Assembly: GCA_023630585.1 (NCBI GenBank)
Contig: CM042544.1
Coordinates: forward strand, 10,986,756-11,050,755
Source: Cranoglanis bouderius
Lineage: Eukaryota > Chordata > Actinopteri > Siluriformes > Cranoglanididae
Direction: 5' to 3'
Length of the DNA: 64,000 nt
Shown: positions 23,015 to 33,195 of the stretch, piece by piece
Numbering within the stretch: the first letter of the stretch is position 1
Layout: each line of letters begins with the position of its first letter
Notes under the pieces: model-generated
What the model was told of the DNA's origin: nothing
Database searches by the model: none
Seen by the model: only the letters and a program-made list of their open reading frames with translations
Program-made: the position numbers and the translations under genes

Positions 23015-23391
23015 TTTCTATTAAATTTCATTTAAAAATACAAAAAATGAACATAAATGTAATTTAATGTTTTAATAATATAAAGCACACATGTAAAATA
23101 TGTAATTATAAATTACATCAAGATAAATTAGTGTCCACATTCATAAGTGAAAACTCAACAATAGAACATTTGTGCTACTTCTTTTGTGCTCTCATTAATC
23201 ACTTATCCATTCCCTTCCTGCCCCTCCCTCCTCATTTTCAGGGAGATTCTGGTGGCCCAGTCGTGTGTAACGGTCAGCTGCAGGGTATCGTGTCCTGGGG
23301 TTATGGCTGCGCTCTCAAGAATAAGCCTGGTGTCTACGCCAAAGTCTGCAACTACACTGCCTGGATCAGGGACACCATGAGCCGCAATTAG
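21520..23391 (+). CDS. Trypsinogen (secreted pancreatic serine protease, peptidase S1), five exons, 246 aa
   Basis: Exons are 21520-21559, 21732-21891, 22281-22534, 22805-22941 and 23242-23391. All introns are GT-AG and phases 1, 2, 1 and 0 close exactly to 741 nt. Residues 1 to about 15 form a signal peptide. A short acidic propeptide ends at Lys23, and the mature enzyme starts IVGGYEC. The catalytic triad is His63 (AAHC), Asp107 (NNDIML) and Ser200 (GDSGGP). Asp194 (KDSCQGDSGG) is the S1-pocket Asp that sets Lys/Arg specificity, and the SWGYGC and KPGVY pocket loops are intact. No frameshift or lost residue is seen. A TATA box and a poly(A) signal frame the gene. It digests dietary protein after activation in the gut. 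Which trypsin paralogue it is cannot be told here. Confidence 0.97.
22625..22668. repeat. (AAT)n microsatellite in trypsinogen intron 3
   Basis: About 13 AAT units, followed by decayed AAG/AAT units to about 22695. Confidence 0.9.
22974..23012. repeat. (AAT)n microsatellite in trypsinogen intron 4
   Basis: About 12-13 uninterrupted AAT units, 30 bp downstream of the exon 4 donor. Confidence 0.9.
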
Positions 23392-23459
23392 TTCCTTCAG
23401 ATGTTGAATCTTGTGATATTAGAGATGCTCATTACAACAACAGCAAATACATCTGAAAA

Positions 23460-23465
23460 AATAAA
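23460..23465 (+). terminator. Poly(A) signal of the trypsinogen gene
   Basis: AATAAA about 70 nt after the stop codon, giving a short 3' UTR as expected for this family. Confidence 0.7.
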
Positions 23466-24948
23466 CTGAATAACTTTTACCTCTGCAAAAGGAGATGCAC
23501 ATGGGTGATTTATTTTAATCTCAGTCAAGTATTTCATGGGAGAGAAAGTGAAAATATGTGAACAATACATTGCAGAGTAGAGGTTATGCCTACTCCTCAA
23601 CAACACAAGTAAATTTTATAACTGGTTCCCAATAAAAAGTCCCAATAAACTCAGGTCTAAATGGGTTTAACGAGCACTACATAGTTTCATATGATAAAAT
23701 ATAGTTTTCATCACTATTATTTCAAATCATGATGACATTAATGCCAAAAACATAGGGCTAGCTGCAGTGGGCTTCTCTTACATTTTGCTTGCATAACTGA
23801 TGAAGGAATTCCTTTCTGAAATATGTTCTGGTTTTTTAAATTAACACTATTCCATTAGTCATTATACATCAAATCATATCAGATTTAAACAGGAGGACAA
23901 AAGCTTGGTGTGGTGGCAGAATACAAATATAAAATGTATATCTTTCTACACAGTCTTAAAATGTTTGGATAATGAGGGTTGTTGTTAGATTTTTGCAAGT
24001 ATAATTTCTTTGTATGTTCACATTTACAAGAAAAATAGATCAGGGTATTTGCCCCTCCAACTGCCACCCAAATTCCACTGGCTATGAGATATGGCTATGC
24101 AGGTAAACTACCAAAACATGTGAACTGGACAGGGAAAACAGAAAAATACCTATTGCTCATGTGCTGATCTACGCAATTAGCCAGGAAACGTGGACGCAGC
24201 TCTGGTTACGCATGAGCAGCCTATTCACTTTGAATACAACGCAATGTCTGTCTTGACATTGCATTTTAGCTTTGTAGACTGTCAGTTACGGTGAATAAGG
24301 ATTGATATTTGGGGTCCAATAAAGGGAGAACCTAATGAATGTTAGATTCAATTCCATAATAATAACAACAATAACAGATATGCCCTAGTTCAAAAGTAAA
24401 GTGACAAATGCATGCACATTGCATAGTTAGCTAACATATTAGTTAGCATACAGTTATAATACCCAGTGCATTACATGAGTCCGTTTTAGCCAGCCATAAT
24501 TCACTGTGGTTGTGTTTTAAAGTATGTTCAGTGTTTAAAATGTTGTATGGCTAGTGCATGTACACAGACATTAAAAGAACGGATCTGGACTATGTAGAGA
24601 GATATTGCAAATGAAATAGGCCTTAGACCTATAGCTACTGAGACACACACACCCACACACAAAAGATCAGTCACTGCCATATACAACCTGTCTGTACTGT
24701 TTCATGGTGTTCCCTAAGACTTTATGATCAGTGGTGTGTTTTCTGACTACGTGGTTGCTGACTTCTTGGCAAGTACTTTTTAGCCCACTTGAATTCTATT
24801 CAGCTTTTTTAATCTATGGAGAGTCTAGATGCTGAGATGATGATTTAATAAACAATGCTTCCATTTTCCATAAGGTACATGGTATATTATTGTCTATACC
24901 TCTTGAATTTCACAGTCAAATCCTACTTATCTCCTTCTTTCATGAAGC
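23466..24948. other. Intergenic, no gene seen
   Basis: AT-rich single-copy-looking DNA. Short frames on both strands show no domain. No named repeat recognised. Confidence 0.5.
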
Positions 24949-24954
24949 TTTATT
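24949..24954 (-). terminator. Candidate poly(A) signal of the 25.5-28.3 kb zinc-finger gene
   Basis: AATAAA on the minus strand about 550 nt beyond the stop codon at 25506. Use of this site is inferred. Confidence 0.4.
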
Positions 24955-25505
24955 GGATTATTTTAAAACATGCACTACAGAGAAAATACATTTTAGGTAT
25001 AAAAAGTACAGATATATTAAATAAAAAACTATATAAAACATGATATACAAAATATAAAAAAAAACACTTCTGAGTATGGAGCACCCTTAATACCACCATG
25101 TTAAAATGGATGACTTCTGTTTTTCCAAACCAATTTTAATCACAAAGATGTACAGCAGTTTTGAACAGATATCTAAACTATTATTTAAACTTGGATGTTT
25201 TAGTTATTCCAGACCATGATCATTTTGAGACATTTTTCATTTTGAGACAAGAACTTATATTTCACTGTCAAGACCCAACTGCAGGTAATACGTCCTACAA
25301 TCATTTGATAAAAGGATGTCTGTCTTTCTTATAGGAGCACACTATTCACATAAAAACATGACAAATTGTGCACTTCTATATCTAGTAGGAATTGTTTTAG
25401 AGTTTAGAGTAGTAAGTGAAAAATCTCCAATGCAGTGTTCATGGTCAATGTTTTAAAATGTCCTCTAAAAAGTATGATGAGAACTCTTTTATAATGGCAT
25501 CATAT

Positions 25506-28316
25506 TTAAATCTCTCCTCTGGCATGTTTCAAGTAATGTTCATGCAAAGCTGGAAGAAAAGCAAAACAAGCACCACAGTCTGTGCACACTAGATGCCCAG
25601 CTTTGTGCACTGATTTGGACTCTAGCGTAGTCCCGCTGTGCATTTCCTTAGTTTTCACAGAGCTCACATATGTACACATAGAGCTTTTTATTTCTTTTTT
25701 TCCTAAATGTCTGGGCATAGAATGTGATGAGACAAGTGGAAAAGTCATCACATTTTGTGCATTACTGATATCCATTCCCTGCTGGGTTTGTGTTTGAACA
25801 GAATCTGGAGAAAAGCAATGACCATGAATGAGATCTTGACGAGGGTCTGAATTATTTTGATGAGATGTAGAAATGCTAAAGTGGAGGTTGTTTCTGTCAG
25901 GTGGAGAGTGTTGCCCCTTCTTCAGGTGTTCATGCCCATTATTGTTTCGATTGCTCAGGCCTTTAGTTGAATGGCAGAGCTGATGACTGAAAAGTAAATC
26001 CAAGGTTTTAAAACTGGCAGCACACTTACCACATTCATAAGGTTTCATCATCGGCTGCACATCAACCACATAAGGCATATCCACCTGTGAGTTTTTAAAA
26101 CAATGCGTTACCCGATGACGCTTTAGGACTATGGAAGTCGAAAAGCCTTTTCCGCAGATGTCACATACATAAGGCATGCTTGACTGATGCCATTCCTGTT
26201 GGTGGTTCTTCAAACTTGTAGCATTGGAAAAGGTGTGGGGACAGATGGGGCAAAAATATGCATTAAGCTCTGGATGTTGTTGCAGGTGCTCCATGTAGAT
26301 ACTGGCAAAGCGAAAACCCTGACCACATTTTGGACAAAAGAAGCGGCCTCGTCTTTGTTTGTGTACACGCTGGTGACGCCAAAAGTTGCTCCAGTTTTCT
26401 GAGATTTTCCCGCAGTGGCCACAGGTGAAGCTCTTACCCCGAGGATGACTTAGCATGTGGGATCTCAGTCTTCCTACATGCCTGAAAAGCCGTCCACAGC
26501 GTGGACACAAATACTTCCTTGGGTCAGATTTCTGGTCCAGATTGTTTAACAGAGCTACGATGTAACTTGCTTTAAAAGGCTGACAATGACTGAGGTTGTT
26601 TTGAGGATTATAAGCAGAGGTGGCTATCACCTTAGGGGGGCAAGCCAGCAGAGAAGGGTATTTCTTACGTTTTTGAGGCTGGAAAAACTCAGACTGTGGT
26701 GTATTACTCTGCTTACTCTGGTATTCCTGTTTACAAGATTCAACCAAGCTGAGTCTCTGCATTTTTATGGGTGTGAATTCTGTATTTGCAGCCTGTGGGC
26801 CTTGATCTGTTTTAGACTCTGTGGTTTTGGTTTCTACCTTGACTGAAGAATGACTATGTGGCTTTGTCTTTGCAAGACACATTGAAAAACAATGTTTTAT
26901 GTGAGTGTCAAGCTCAGAGCGAAGACTGTATTTCTGACCACACCTATCACAGCTATAACGGTGACTGTCTGTGTGTCCTTGCACATGAACATCATACTCA
27001 TCTCTTGTGCTAAAGCACTTTTTGCAAAGATGACACCTGAAGGTTACAACACCAGCTATTTCCATTTCTTTTAAAGTAGCATGGGTCTGCCTTTTCCCTT
27101 CGCAGGTATGACCTTTCAGTGTCCCAATCTGTGAAAATCCTTTCCCACATTTGGAACATAGAAAAGGTTTGATGGACCAGTGTACTCTTTCATGGACACG
27201 AACAGTGCATGCCTGTGTAAATGCTTTGCCACACACTCTGCAAGAGTACGGTTTTTCTCCACTGTGAGTCCGAAGATGTATTTTAAGCACTGATTTGTAA
27301 GGAAAGACCTTTCCGCAGATAGGACAAGCTACGGGTTTTCTGCTTCTATTTAGAGGCTCATTGCTTTTGTCTGGGCAGTCATTTCTAGAAACTGGAGTCA
27401 TGATCACTTGGTTCTCTCTTGGTGGTGTCACAACCTTGGGAACATTGGCTTTGTTTTGATATATGCTATAATTATGCAAGGTTAAACTTTTAGGTGCATT
27501 ATGGATCTTTGTGTGTGATCTAAGGTTGGAGAGTTGAGCAAAGGCTTTACCACAAACCTGGCAACTGAAAGGCTTCTCACCTGTGTGGACACGCCGGTGG
27601 ATTATGTAAGCTGATGCATGATTGAATGGGCGTCCACAAAACTCACATTTAATAACTCGCTTTTCCTTGCGTGGACGGCCACGATATGAGGAACCATCTC
27701 TTTCAAGTGGATTATCTGTATGCACTGCATCACTTTCTTCAGAACGACATTCACCTACAGTCAAAGGTTTCTTATCGCACTGCTGAGCACTGTGCTTCTG
27801 CTCAGCTTTTGGAAGTGGTACACGTATAGGGGATAAGCTATTTGAGGCATTATTCTCCTCACTGGTTGGTTTGGACTGTTCGATAAGTAAAGAGGATCTC
27901 TGAAGTTCACCCTCTAAACTGTCACGTTTGTGATTGGTGTCATTCATTTTCCCATCGGAATCATCCTTTTTTGAACTGTCCTTCAATATAGACATTTCAT
28001 CACAGGAAATACCAGACAGAGGCTTGTCACTGGGTGCTTGCATTTCTGTAGGGTCTTGTACAGATTTTGTTGGAGCAGTACATTGATTTTCATGATTATC
28101 AGAAGAATCCTTGTTATAAATGTCCACTGGATCATCATGTTGTCTGTTGTCTTCTGTGGGAGACTTATTAGGCATACATGTGTCCTCCATGATTGTGCAG
28201 GTCTCCTTTATTGTGGGATTTTGGTCTAGCTCATCCATTGTATCCTCATGTGATTTTTTCATTAGTTCAGCACCTGACATTCTCCTCATAAGTGTCAGAA
28301 GAGAATCAAATTCCAT
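25506..28316 (-). CDS. Multi-C2H2 zinc-finger protein, 936 aa, single coding exon
   Basis: One uninterrupted frame. The first about 215 residues are acidic, Ser/Thr-rich and without a KRAB, SCAN, BTB or ZAD domain that I can recognise. About 14 zinc fingers follow in three groups. Examples are KCEFCGRPF, CQVCGKAF and CPICGKVF (two with TGEKP/SGEKP-type linkers), then CPRCGRLF, CGHCGKIS and CPKCGQGF, and a last isolated finger CTDCGACF at the extreme C-terminus. Fingers 5 and 7 end in Cys instead of the last His (C2HC variants). Finger 9 (CGHCGKISENW) lacks the usual Phe. Likely a nuclear DNA-binding regulator. A possible acceptor GTCTGCCTAG| (exon from 28327) sits 11 nt before the ATG, so the 5' UTR probably comes from an upstream exon. 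I cannot name the orthologue. Confidence 0.9.
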   Translation of the reverse strand: MEFDSLLTLMRRMSGAELMKKSHEDTMDELDQNPTIKETCTIMEDTCMPNKSPTEDNRQHDDPVDIYNKDSSDNHENQCTAPTKSVQDPTEMQAPSDKPLSGISCDEMSILKDSSKKDDSDGKMNDTNHKRDSLEGELQRSSLLIEQSKPTSEENNASNSLSPIRVPLPKAEQKHSAQQCDKKPLTVGECRSEESDAVHTDNPLERDGSSYRGRPRKEKRVIKCEFCGRPFNHASAYIIHRRVHTGEKPFSCQVCGKAFAQLSNLRSHTKIHNAPKSLTLHNYSIYQNKANVPKVVTPPRENQVIMTPVSRNDCPDKSNEPLNRSRKPVACPICGKVFPYKSVLKIHLRTHSGEKPYSCRVCGKAFTQACTVRVHERVHWSIKPFLCSKCGKGFSQIGTLKGHTCEGKRQTHATLKEMEIAGVVTFRCHLCKKCFSTRDEYDVHVQGHTDSHRYSCDRCGQKYSLRSELDTHIKHCFSMCLAKTKPHSHSSVKVETKTTESKTDQGPQAANTEFTPIKMQRLSLVESCKQEYQSKQSNTPQSEFFQPQKRKKYPSLLACPPKVIATSAYNPQNNLSHCQPFKASYIVALLNNLDQKSDPRKYLCPRCGRLFRHVGRLRSHMLSHPRGKSFTCGHCGKISENWSNFWRHQRVHKQRRGRFFCPKCGQGFRFASIYMEHLQQHPELNAYFCPICPHTFSNATSLKNHQQEWHQSSMPYVCDICGKGFSTSIVLKRHRVTHCFKNSQVDMPYVVDVQPMMKPYECGKCAASFKTLDLLFSHQLCHSTKGLSNRNNNGHEHLKKGQHSPPDRNNLHFSISTSHQNNSDPRQDLIHGHCFSPDSVQTQTQQGMDISNAQNVMTFPLVSSHSMPRHLGKKEIKSSMCTYVSSVKTKEMHSGTTLESKSVHKAGHLVCTDCGACFAFLPALHEHYLKHARGEI

Positions 28317-28327
28317 GTGCCTTTATA

Positions 28328-29660
28328 CTAGGCAGACAATGTGACTTGCATTTAAAGTAATCATTGTAAATAAGCTGCTTTTGAGTGAAAGAGTTGTAAA
28401 GCTGTTCAAAAAGCCACTGTGCCTTTAACACTGTTTGTTCAGATGGAGAGATATGGCAACAAAAATTGAAGGCTGTCATTGTGGGATTTATCTAAATATT
28501 TATGTTCCGTTATTGGCCAAGCTCTCCAATCCCAAAATCCTTTGCTTGAGGTCCTGTTTTGTCCTTCCATACATGCAGCACCACCAGGAACCTGAAGTAA
28601 GATTAGAAATAAGATTTTAAATTACCACATACAAATAAAATAGAACATAAAGTATACAAGTAAGCTTGTGTAAGATTTTAAACCAGATATCAAATTACTG
28701 CAAAAAAAGTAATTAACAAAAAGAAAAGTTTAACAAGGGATAGGGTTAAAAGTTAACATTCAGTTTGAACCAAAAAACATTACTGCCGTCACAAACGTAA
28801 CAAAATACTATTACACTTCAAATATTTTGCATATATTGGAATGGATATTACACATCTTTTTGCACTTCAATATAACATAACATAATTTTTGTTATAACAT
28901 AAGTTTTGGCCTTTCTTTTTTTTATTTGAATTTTTAATCTAGAATTATGCCTACCCTGGTTGACTATCTCTCTCCATAATAATACCCAACAAAACTCTCT
29001 GGAGGTTGTGGAGACCAGTAGCAGGTACATTTGCTATGTAACCACCTAACTTTTTATTACAGTACAACAAAAAATTCTAAAAGCATGTATTGCACTATGG
29101 AGGCACTACCACAAACTAGTTATTACAAACTATTCAATGTGGCATCAATCAGTAATAAATCGGAATCCAGGAGTATATAGCTATATACTGGCCAAATGTT
29201 CCCCATGACATGAATCCACCTGCGAATCCACCAGAGATCGGAAGACACTCTGATGCCTGGCAGCAGCCTGAGGGCTTCACTTTCCCTGCCTAAAGCGTGT
29301 GAGCTAGGCCTGACCCTTGTGAGTGTTGGAACACAGAACCGGGTCGTGATGACCTAAATGTACTGTGCAGATTGGCAGGGACAGACCCAGACGAAGTTTC
29401 AGACATTGCTGTGGATGGATTTGAAAATGGCAGTTGAACTAATGGGTCCTTATCAGCTGTTCTACAAATAGGAGTGCTCTATTGAAGGACATGAGCCACA
29501 TAACTGCACAGTCTCGGTTCTTTAATTAATGATTGCAACTGAGCCACATCTGCAGCCAAGCTGCTATCTCACCTAGAAGGCAGCTCAGACTGTTTTCTCA
29601 GCTTCTTATTATACATTATTAGGTTCCCTCTCCCTCTCTCTCACTACGAAGCTAGCGAGT
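28328..29660. other. Upstream region or first intron of the minus-strand zinc-finger gene
   Basis: No coding exon supported. A donor-like CTTCTAG|GTGAGA on the minus strand near 29572 could end an untranslated exon. The rest is AT-rich. Confidence 0.4.
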
Positions 29661-29720
29661 AGCATACTTCCACATTCCACTGAGCGCTTTCCAGCGCTAT
29701 TCAAAAAAAACCCTCTGGAC

Positions 29721-30392
29721 TGTCATTCATGAACTCCCGTTTTGTTTACCTCTGCCATGTGCTTATGTTTTGGTTTGTGTCATGTCTCCGCCCCCCGTGT
29801 TCTACCATGTGCTCAGGTTTTGGTTCGTGTCATGTCTCCGCCTCCTTATTTCTTATTGGTTATGTTCTTCTCATTCATTCTGTGTAATTATCGTTTCCAG
29901 GTGTCGCTGATGTGATCTTGTTTCTGTTTTAATCAACTCTGCTACTTAAACCCCTCTCCGTGTCCGCTATGGCGCGGAGTATTAGTTTAGTTTAGTTTAG
30001 TGTTAACCTAGAGATAAGAGTAGCTTTTTGTCAGTGGTTCCCAAACCACCTCCTTGCCTGTCTTTTGTTTCCTAGCTCATAGTCCGTGGATCCCAAACCA
30101 CCTCCTTGCCTGTGTTTAATCTCGTCGCTCAGTGTTCGTGGTTTCCAAACCACCTCCTTGCCTCGCGTATTTTTCCCTGTGTTTTTTGGATTACTACCTT
30201 TTTGGATTACTGCCTCTTCAGCTAAGAAAACTCTCTTTTTGGATTATTGTTACCCTTTTTTGTGAATGGATTATGTTTGATGGTGTTTTGTGTGTCTCAT
30301 TACTTTTGAACTTCCTGTTCCCAATAAACTGACGTTTCCCCTGCGCATGCATCCTGACTCCCTCGTCCTACTACACACCACGTGTCGTAACA
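29721..30392 (+). repeat. 5' LTR of the 29.7-34.2 kb element
   Basis: Begins TGTCATTCATGAAC and ends CGTGTCGTAACA. Carries TTAAA (29946-29950), a likely start at about 29974-29976, three 16-nt hairpin words (30034, 30086 and 30138) at an exact 52-bp spacing, and AATAAA at 30323-30328. An extra tandem copy of TTTTTGGATTACT near 30190-30210 distinguishes it from the 3' LTR. Confidence 0.85.
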
Positions 30393-30881
30393 GAATACTC
30401 TGCCAAAAAATGGATGCAGCGGGGAAAGCAAGGGCATGCCACGCCACACCACATTTAATATGCCTGCTTATAATTCTATGTTTTTTCCACAGCGGACTTT
30501 CATTCATCCCCCGGACGATTATGATAGCTTTGCCACTTGGCCACAATGCTTTTTTTGCAGGCACAGATTTATTTTTTGAGTTTGGAGGACCCCAAACCCG
30601 ACGAAGAAGAGTGGTTGGGGTTCCTCCTCTCTCGTCTGGTCGGCTCTGCTCGCCAATGGGCGTAGCTTCACCTTGCCAGTAGATCCACGCAGCTCCAAAC
30701 AGTTTCCGGCTTTGTGGATCTACTGGTCCAGGTGTTCAGAAGCCCAGACTTCCAACCCGACCTCAGGACCTTTTTGGGGAAGGACCGTCTGGCCGACCGA
30801 CCTAGTCAAACGTTCCTGGAATATTATGAGAGTAAGCGGGCTAACGTGGCGGCCTACACCTCTCATCCCCTAACCCAGGAG

Positions 30882-31013
30882 TGTGCCACTGAGGGATGCA
30901 CCCAACCAGCCATCCTGCAGTGTCCCACCTGCAGGAACCAGGGAGTAAGGAGCAGCTACTTCTGCTCCCAAGGCTGTTTCAAGGGCAGCTGGCGGGTGCA
31001 TAAGCGGCTCCAC
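30882..31013 (+). other. MetAP1-type C6H2 (MYND-like) zinc finger captured in the LTR element
   Basis: Spacing is C-x4-C-x7-C-x2-C-x10-C-x3-C-x7-H-x3-H. The words LQCPTC and SYFCSQGCFKGSW match the N-terminal zinc finger of methionine aminopeptidase 1, where this C6H2 domain helps the enzyme act at the ribosome. All eight ligands are present. The aminopeptidase catalytic domain is absent and a retroelement repeat region follows directly. Function in the element is unknown; RNA or ribosome binding in place of a CCHC knuckle is a guess. Confidence 0.85.
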
Positions 31014-31037
31014 AAGCGGGCACCCTCAGAGGTCTAG

Positions 31038-31700
31038 CCGGAAGCCCAGCAGGAAGTCTCCTCCACGGAGCTACACATGGAGGTTAACGTGGCGACCTCC
31101 AGCCCCGAGCTCCAACAGGAGGCCCAGCAGGAGGTCTCCTCAAGGGAGCTGCACATGGAGGTAAACATGGCAACCTCCAGCCCCGAGCTCCAGCAGGAGG
31201 CCCAGCAGGAGGTCTCCTCAAGGGAGCTGCACATGGAGGTAAATGTGGCAACCTCCAGCCCCGAGCTCCAGCCGGAGACCCAGCAGGAAGTCTCCTCCAC
31301 GGATCTACACCTGGAGGTTAACGTGGTGACCTCCAGCCCCGAGCTCCAGCCGGAAGCCCAGCAGGAGGTCTCCACAGCGGAGCTGCCCCTGGAGGTTAAC
31401 ATGGCGACCTCCAGCCCCGAGCTCCAGCCGGAGACCCAGCAGGAAGTCTCCTCCATGGAGCTACAACTGGAGGTTAACATGGTGACCTCCAGCCCTGAGC
31501 TCCAGCCAGAGGCCCAGCAGGAGGTCTCCTCAAGGGAGCTACACCTGGAGGTAAACGTGGCAACCTCCAGCCCCGAGCTCCAGCAGGAGGCCCAGCAGGA
31601 GGTCTCCTCAAGGGAGCTGCACCTGGAGGTTAACATGGCAACCTGCAGCCCTGAGCTGCAGCCAGAGACCCAGCAGGAGGTCCCTTCAGCTGAGCTGCTC
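31038..31700 (+). repeat. 78-bp coding minisatellite, eight units plus a partial
   Basis: Units start at 31077 and every 78 bp. Each encodes about 26 residues of the type LEVNVATSSPELQ + QEAQQEVSSREL + H. The unit length is a multiple of three, so the frame is kept and the antisense strand is also free of stops over 200 codons. Units differ by few substitutions, which points to recent array growth. Confidence 0.95.
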
Positions 31701-31865
31701 TTGGAGGTTCAAGAGAAAACCTCCACTCCAGTCCTGTTCATGCCAGAGATTCAAGAGGAAACCTCCTCTCCTGGCCTGCTCATATCGGAGGTCCACGAGG
31801 AAACCTCCGCCCAAGCCATGTTCTCGTCAGAGGTTCAAGAAAAAGCCTCCACTCCTGCCCTGTCC

Positions 31866-32290
31866 ATGTCAGAGGTCCACGGGATGACCTCCTCCGAAGC
31901 TAAGTTCATGTCAGAGGTCCACGGGATGACCTCCGAAGCTAAGTTCATGTCAGAGGTCCACGGGATGACCTCCTCCGAAGCTACGTTCATGTCAGAGGTC
32001 CACGGGATGACCTCCTCCGAAGCTACGTTCATGTCAGAGGTCCACGGGATGACCTCCTCCGAAGCTAAGTTCATGTCAGAGGTCCACGGGATGACCTCCT
32101 CCGAAGCTACGTTCATGTCAGAGGTCCACGGGATGACCTCCTCCGAAGCTAAGTTCATGTCAGAGGTCCACGGGATGACCTCCTCCGAAGCTAAGTTCAT
32201 GTCAGAGGTCCACGGGATGACCTCCTCCGAAGCTAAGTTCATGTCAGAGGTCCACGGGATGACCTCTTCTCAAGCCTAGTCCATGCCTGA
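31866..32290 (+). repeat. 42-bp coding minisatellite, about ten units
   Basis: Each unit encodes MSEVHGMTSSEAKF or the ATF variant. One unit is 39 bp (one Ser codon lost). The last unit degenerates into a TAG stop at 32277-32279 and a Pro-rich tail. Confidence 0.95.
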
Positions 32291-32329
32291 GGTCCACGTC
32301 ATGACCTCCGTTCCAAGTCCTAGCCCATG

Positions 32330-32636
32330 TTTTAGTGCAAAATTGAGTCCATGTCCAGGTTCCTGCCCTAGTCCTAGTCCATGTCCAAGTCCCTGCCCTA
32401 GTCCTAGTCCATGTCCAAGTCCATGTCCAGGTTCCTGCCCTAATTCTAGTCCATGTCCAAGTCCATGTCCAGATTTCTGCCCTATTCCAAGGCCAGTTTC
32501 TGATCCAGGTCCCAGTCCTGTTCCCAGTCCCGCTCCCGGTCCCGTTTCCAATCCTGTTCCCAGTCCTGCTCCCATTCCCGGTTCCAGTCCAGTTTCCAGT
32601 CTAGTTTCCAACCCTGTTCCTTGGTCCAGGCCCTAG
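32330..32636 (+). repeat. Pro/Ser/Cys-rich tandem repeat tract
   Basis: Short degenerate units of CCNAGTCCATGTCC type encode SPCPSP-like repeats, passing into PVPSPAP-like repeats. The frame ends at 32634-32636 after a one-base slip. Confidence 0.8.
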
Positions 32637-32888
32637 TCCAGTTCCTGATTTAGTTGCTAGCTATATTGGTTTAATTTCTGGATATGTTTTTGCTCTCATT
32701 CTCAGTTCGGAGGCTGATTTAACTCCCAGCTCCGTTTCCAACCCAGCTCACTCCTCTGTTTCCTCCTCTGTCTCCTCCACTGTCTCTAATGTAATTTCCA
32801 GCCCTGTCTCAAATTTAATTTCCAGCTCTGTTTCCAACCAAGTTTTTGATTTTGTTTATGGTTCTGGGTCTAAGCTAGTTCTCTGTCC

Positions 32889-33024
32889 AGTCTCGAAGTC
32901 TGTTTCCAAGTCTGTCTCGAAGTCTGTCTCGAAGTCTGTTTCCAAGTCTGTCTCGAAGTCTGTTTCCAAGTCTGTCTCGAAGTCTGTTTCCAAGTCTGTC
33001 TCGAAGTCTGTTTCCAAGTCTGTC
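32889..33024 (+). repeat. 12-bp coding minisatellite (VSKS repeats)
   Basis: About eleven alternating units GTCTCGAAGTCT and GTTTCCAAGTCT, which encode the same VSKS tetrapeptide with different codons. Confidence 0.9.
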
Positions 33025-33117
33025 CCTGATCCAGGTGCCAAAGCTGTCCCTGATCCAGGTGCCAAAGCTGTCCCTGATCCAGGTGCCAAAGCTGTCCCTG
33101 ATCCAGGTGCCAAAGCT
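33025..33117 (+). repeat. 24-bp coding minisatellite (VPDPGAKA repeats)
   Basis: Four units of GTCCCTGATCCAGGTGCC + AAAGCT in the same frame as the preceding VSKS array. Confidence 0.9.
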
Positions 33118-33195
33118 GACTCCGATCCTGGTTCCAGGCCAAGCTTCAAGCTAAGCTCCAGGTCAAGCTCCAGGTCAAGCTCCAGGCCAAGCACC

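Noticed and set aside
30714..31037. A host metap1 gene or exon
   Set aside because: Only the N-terminal finger is present. No aminopeptidase domain, no splice sites and no metap1-like continuation follow; the frame runs into retroelement repeats between LTRs.
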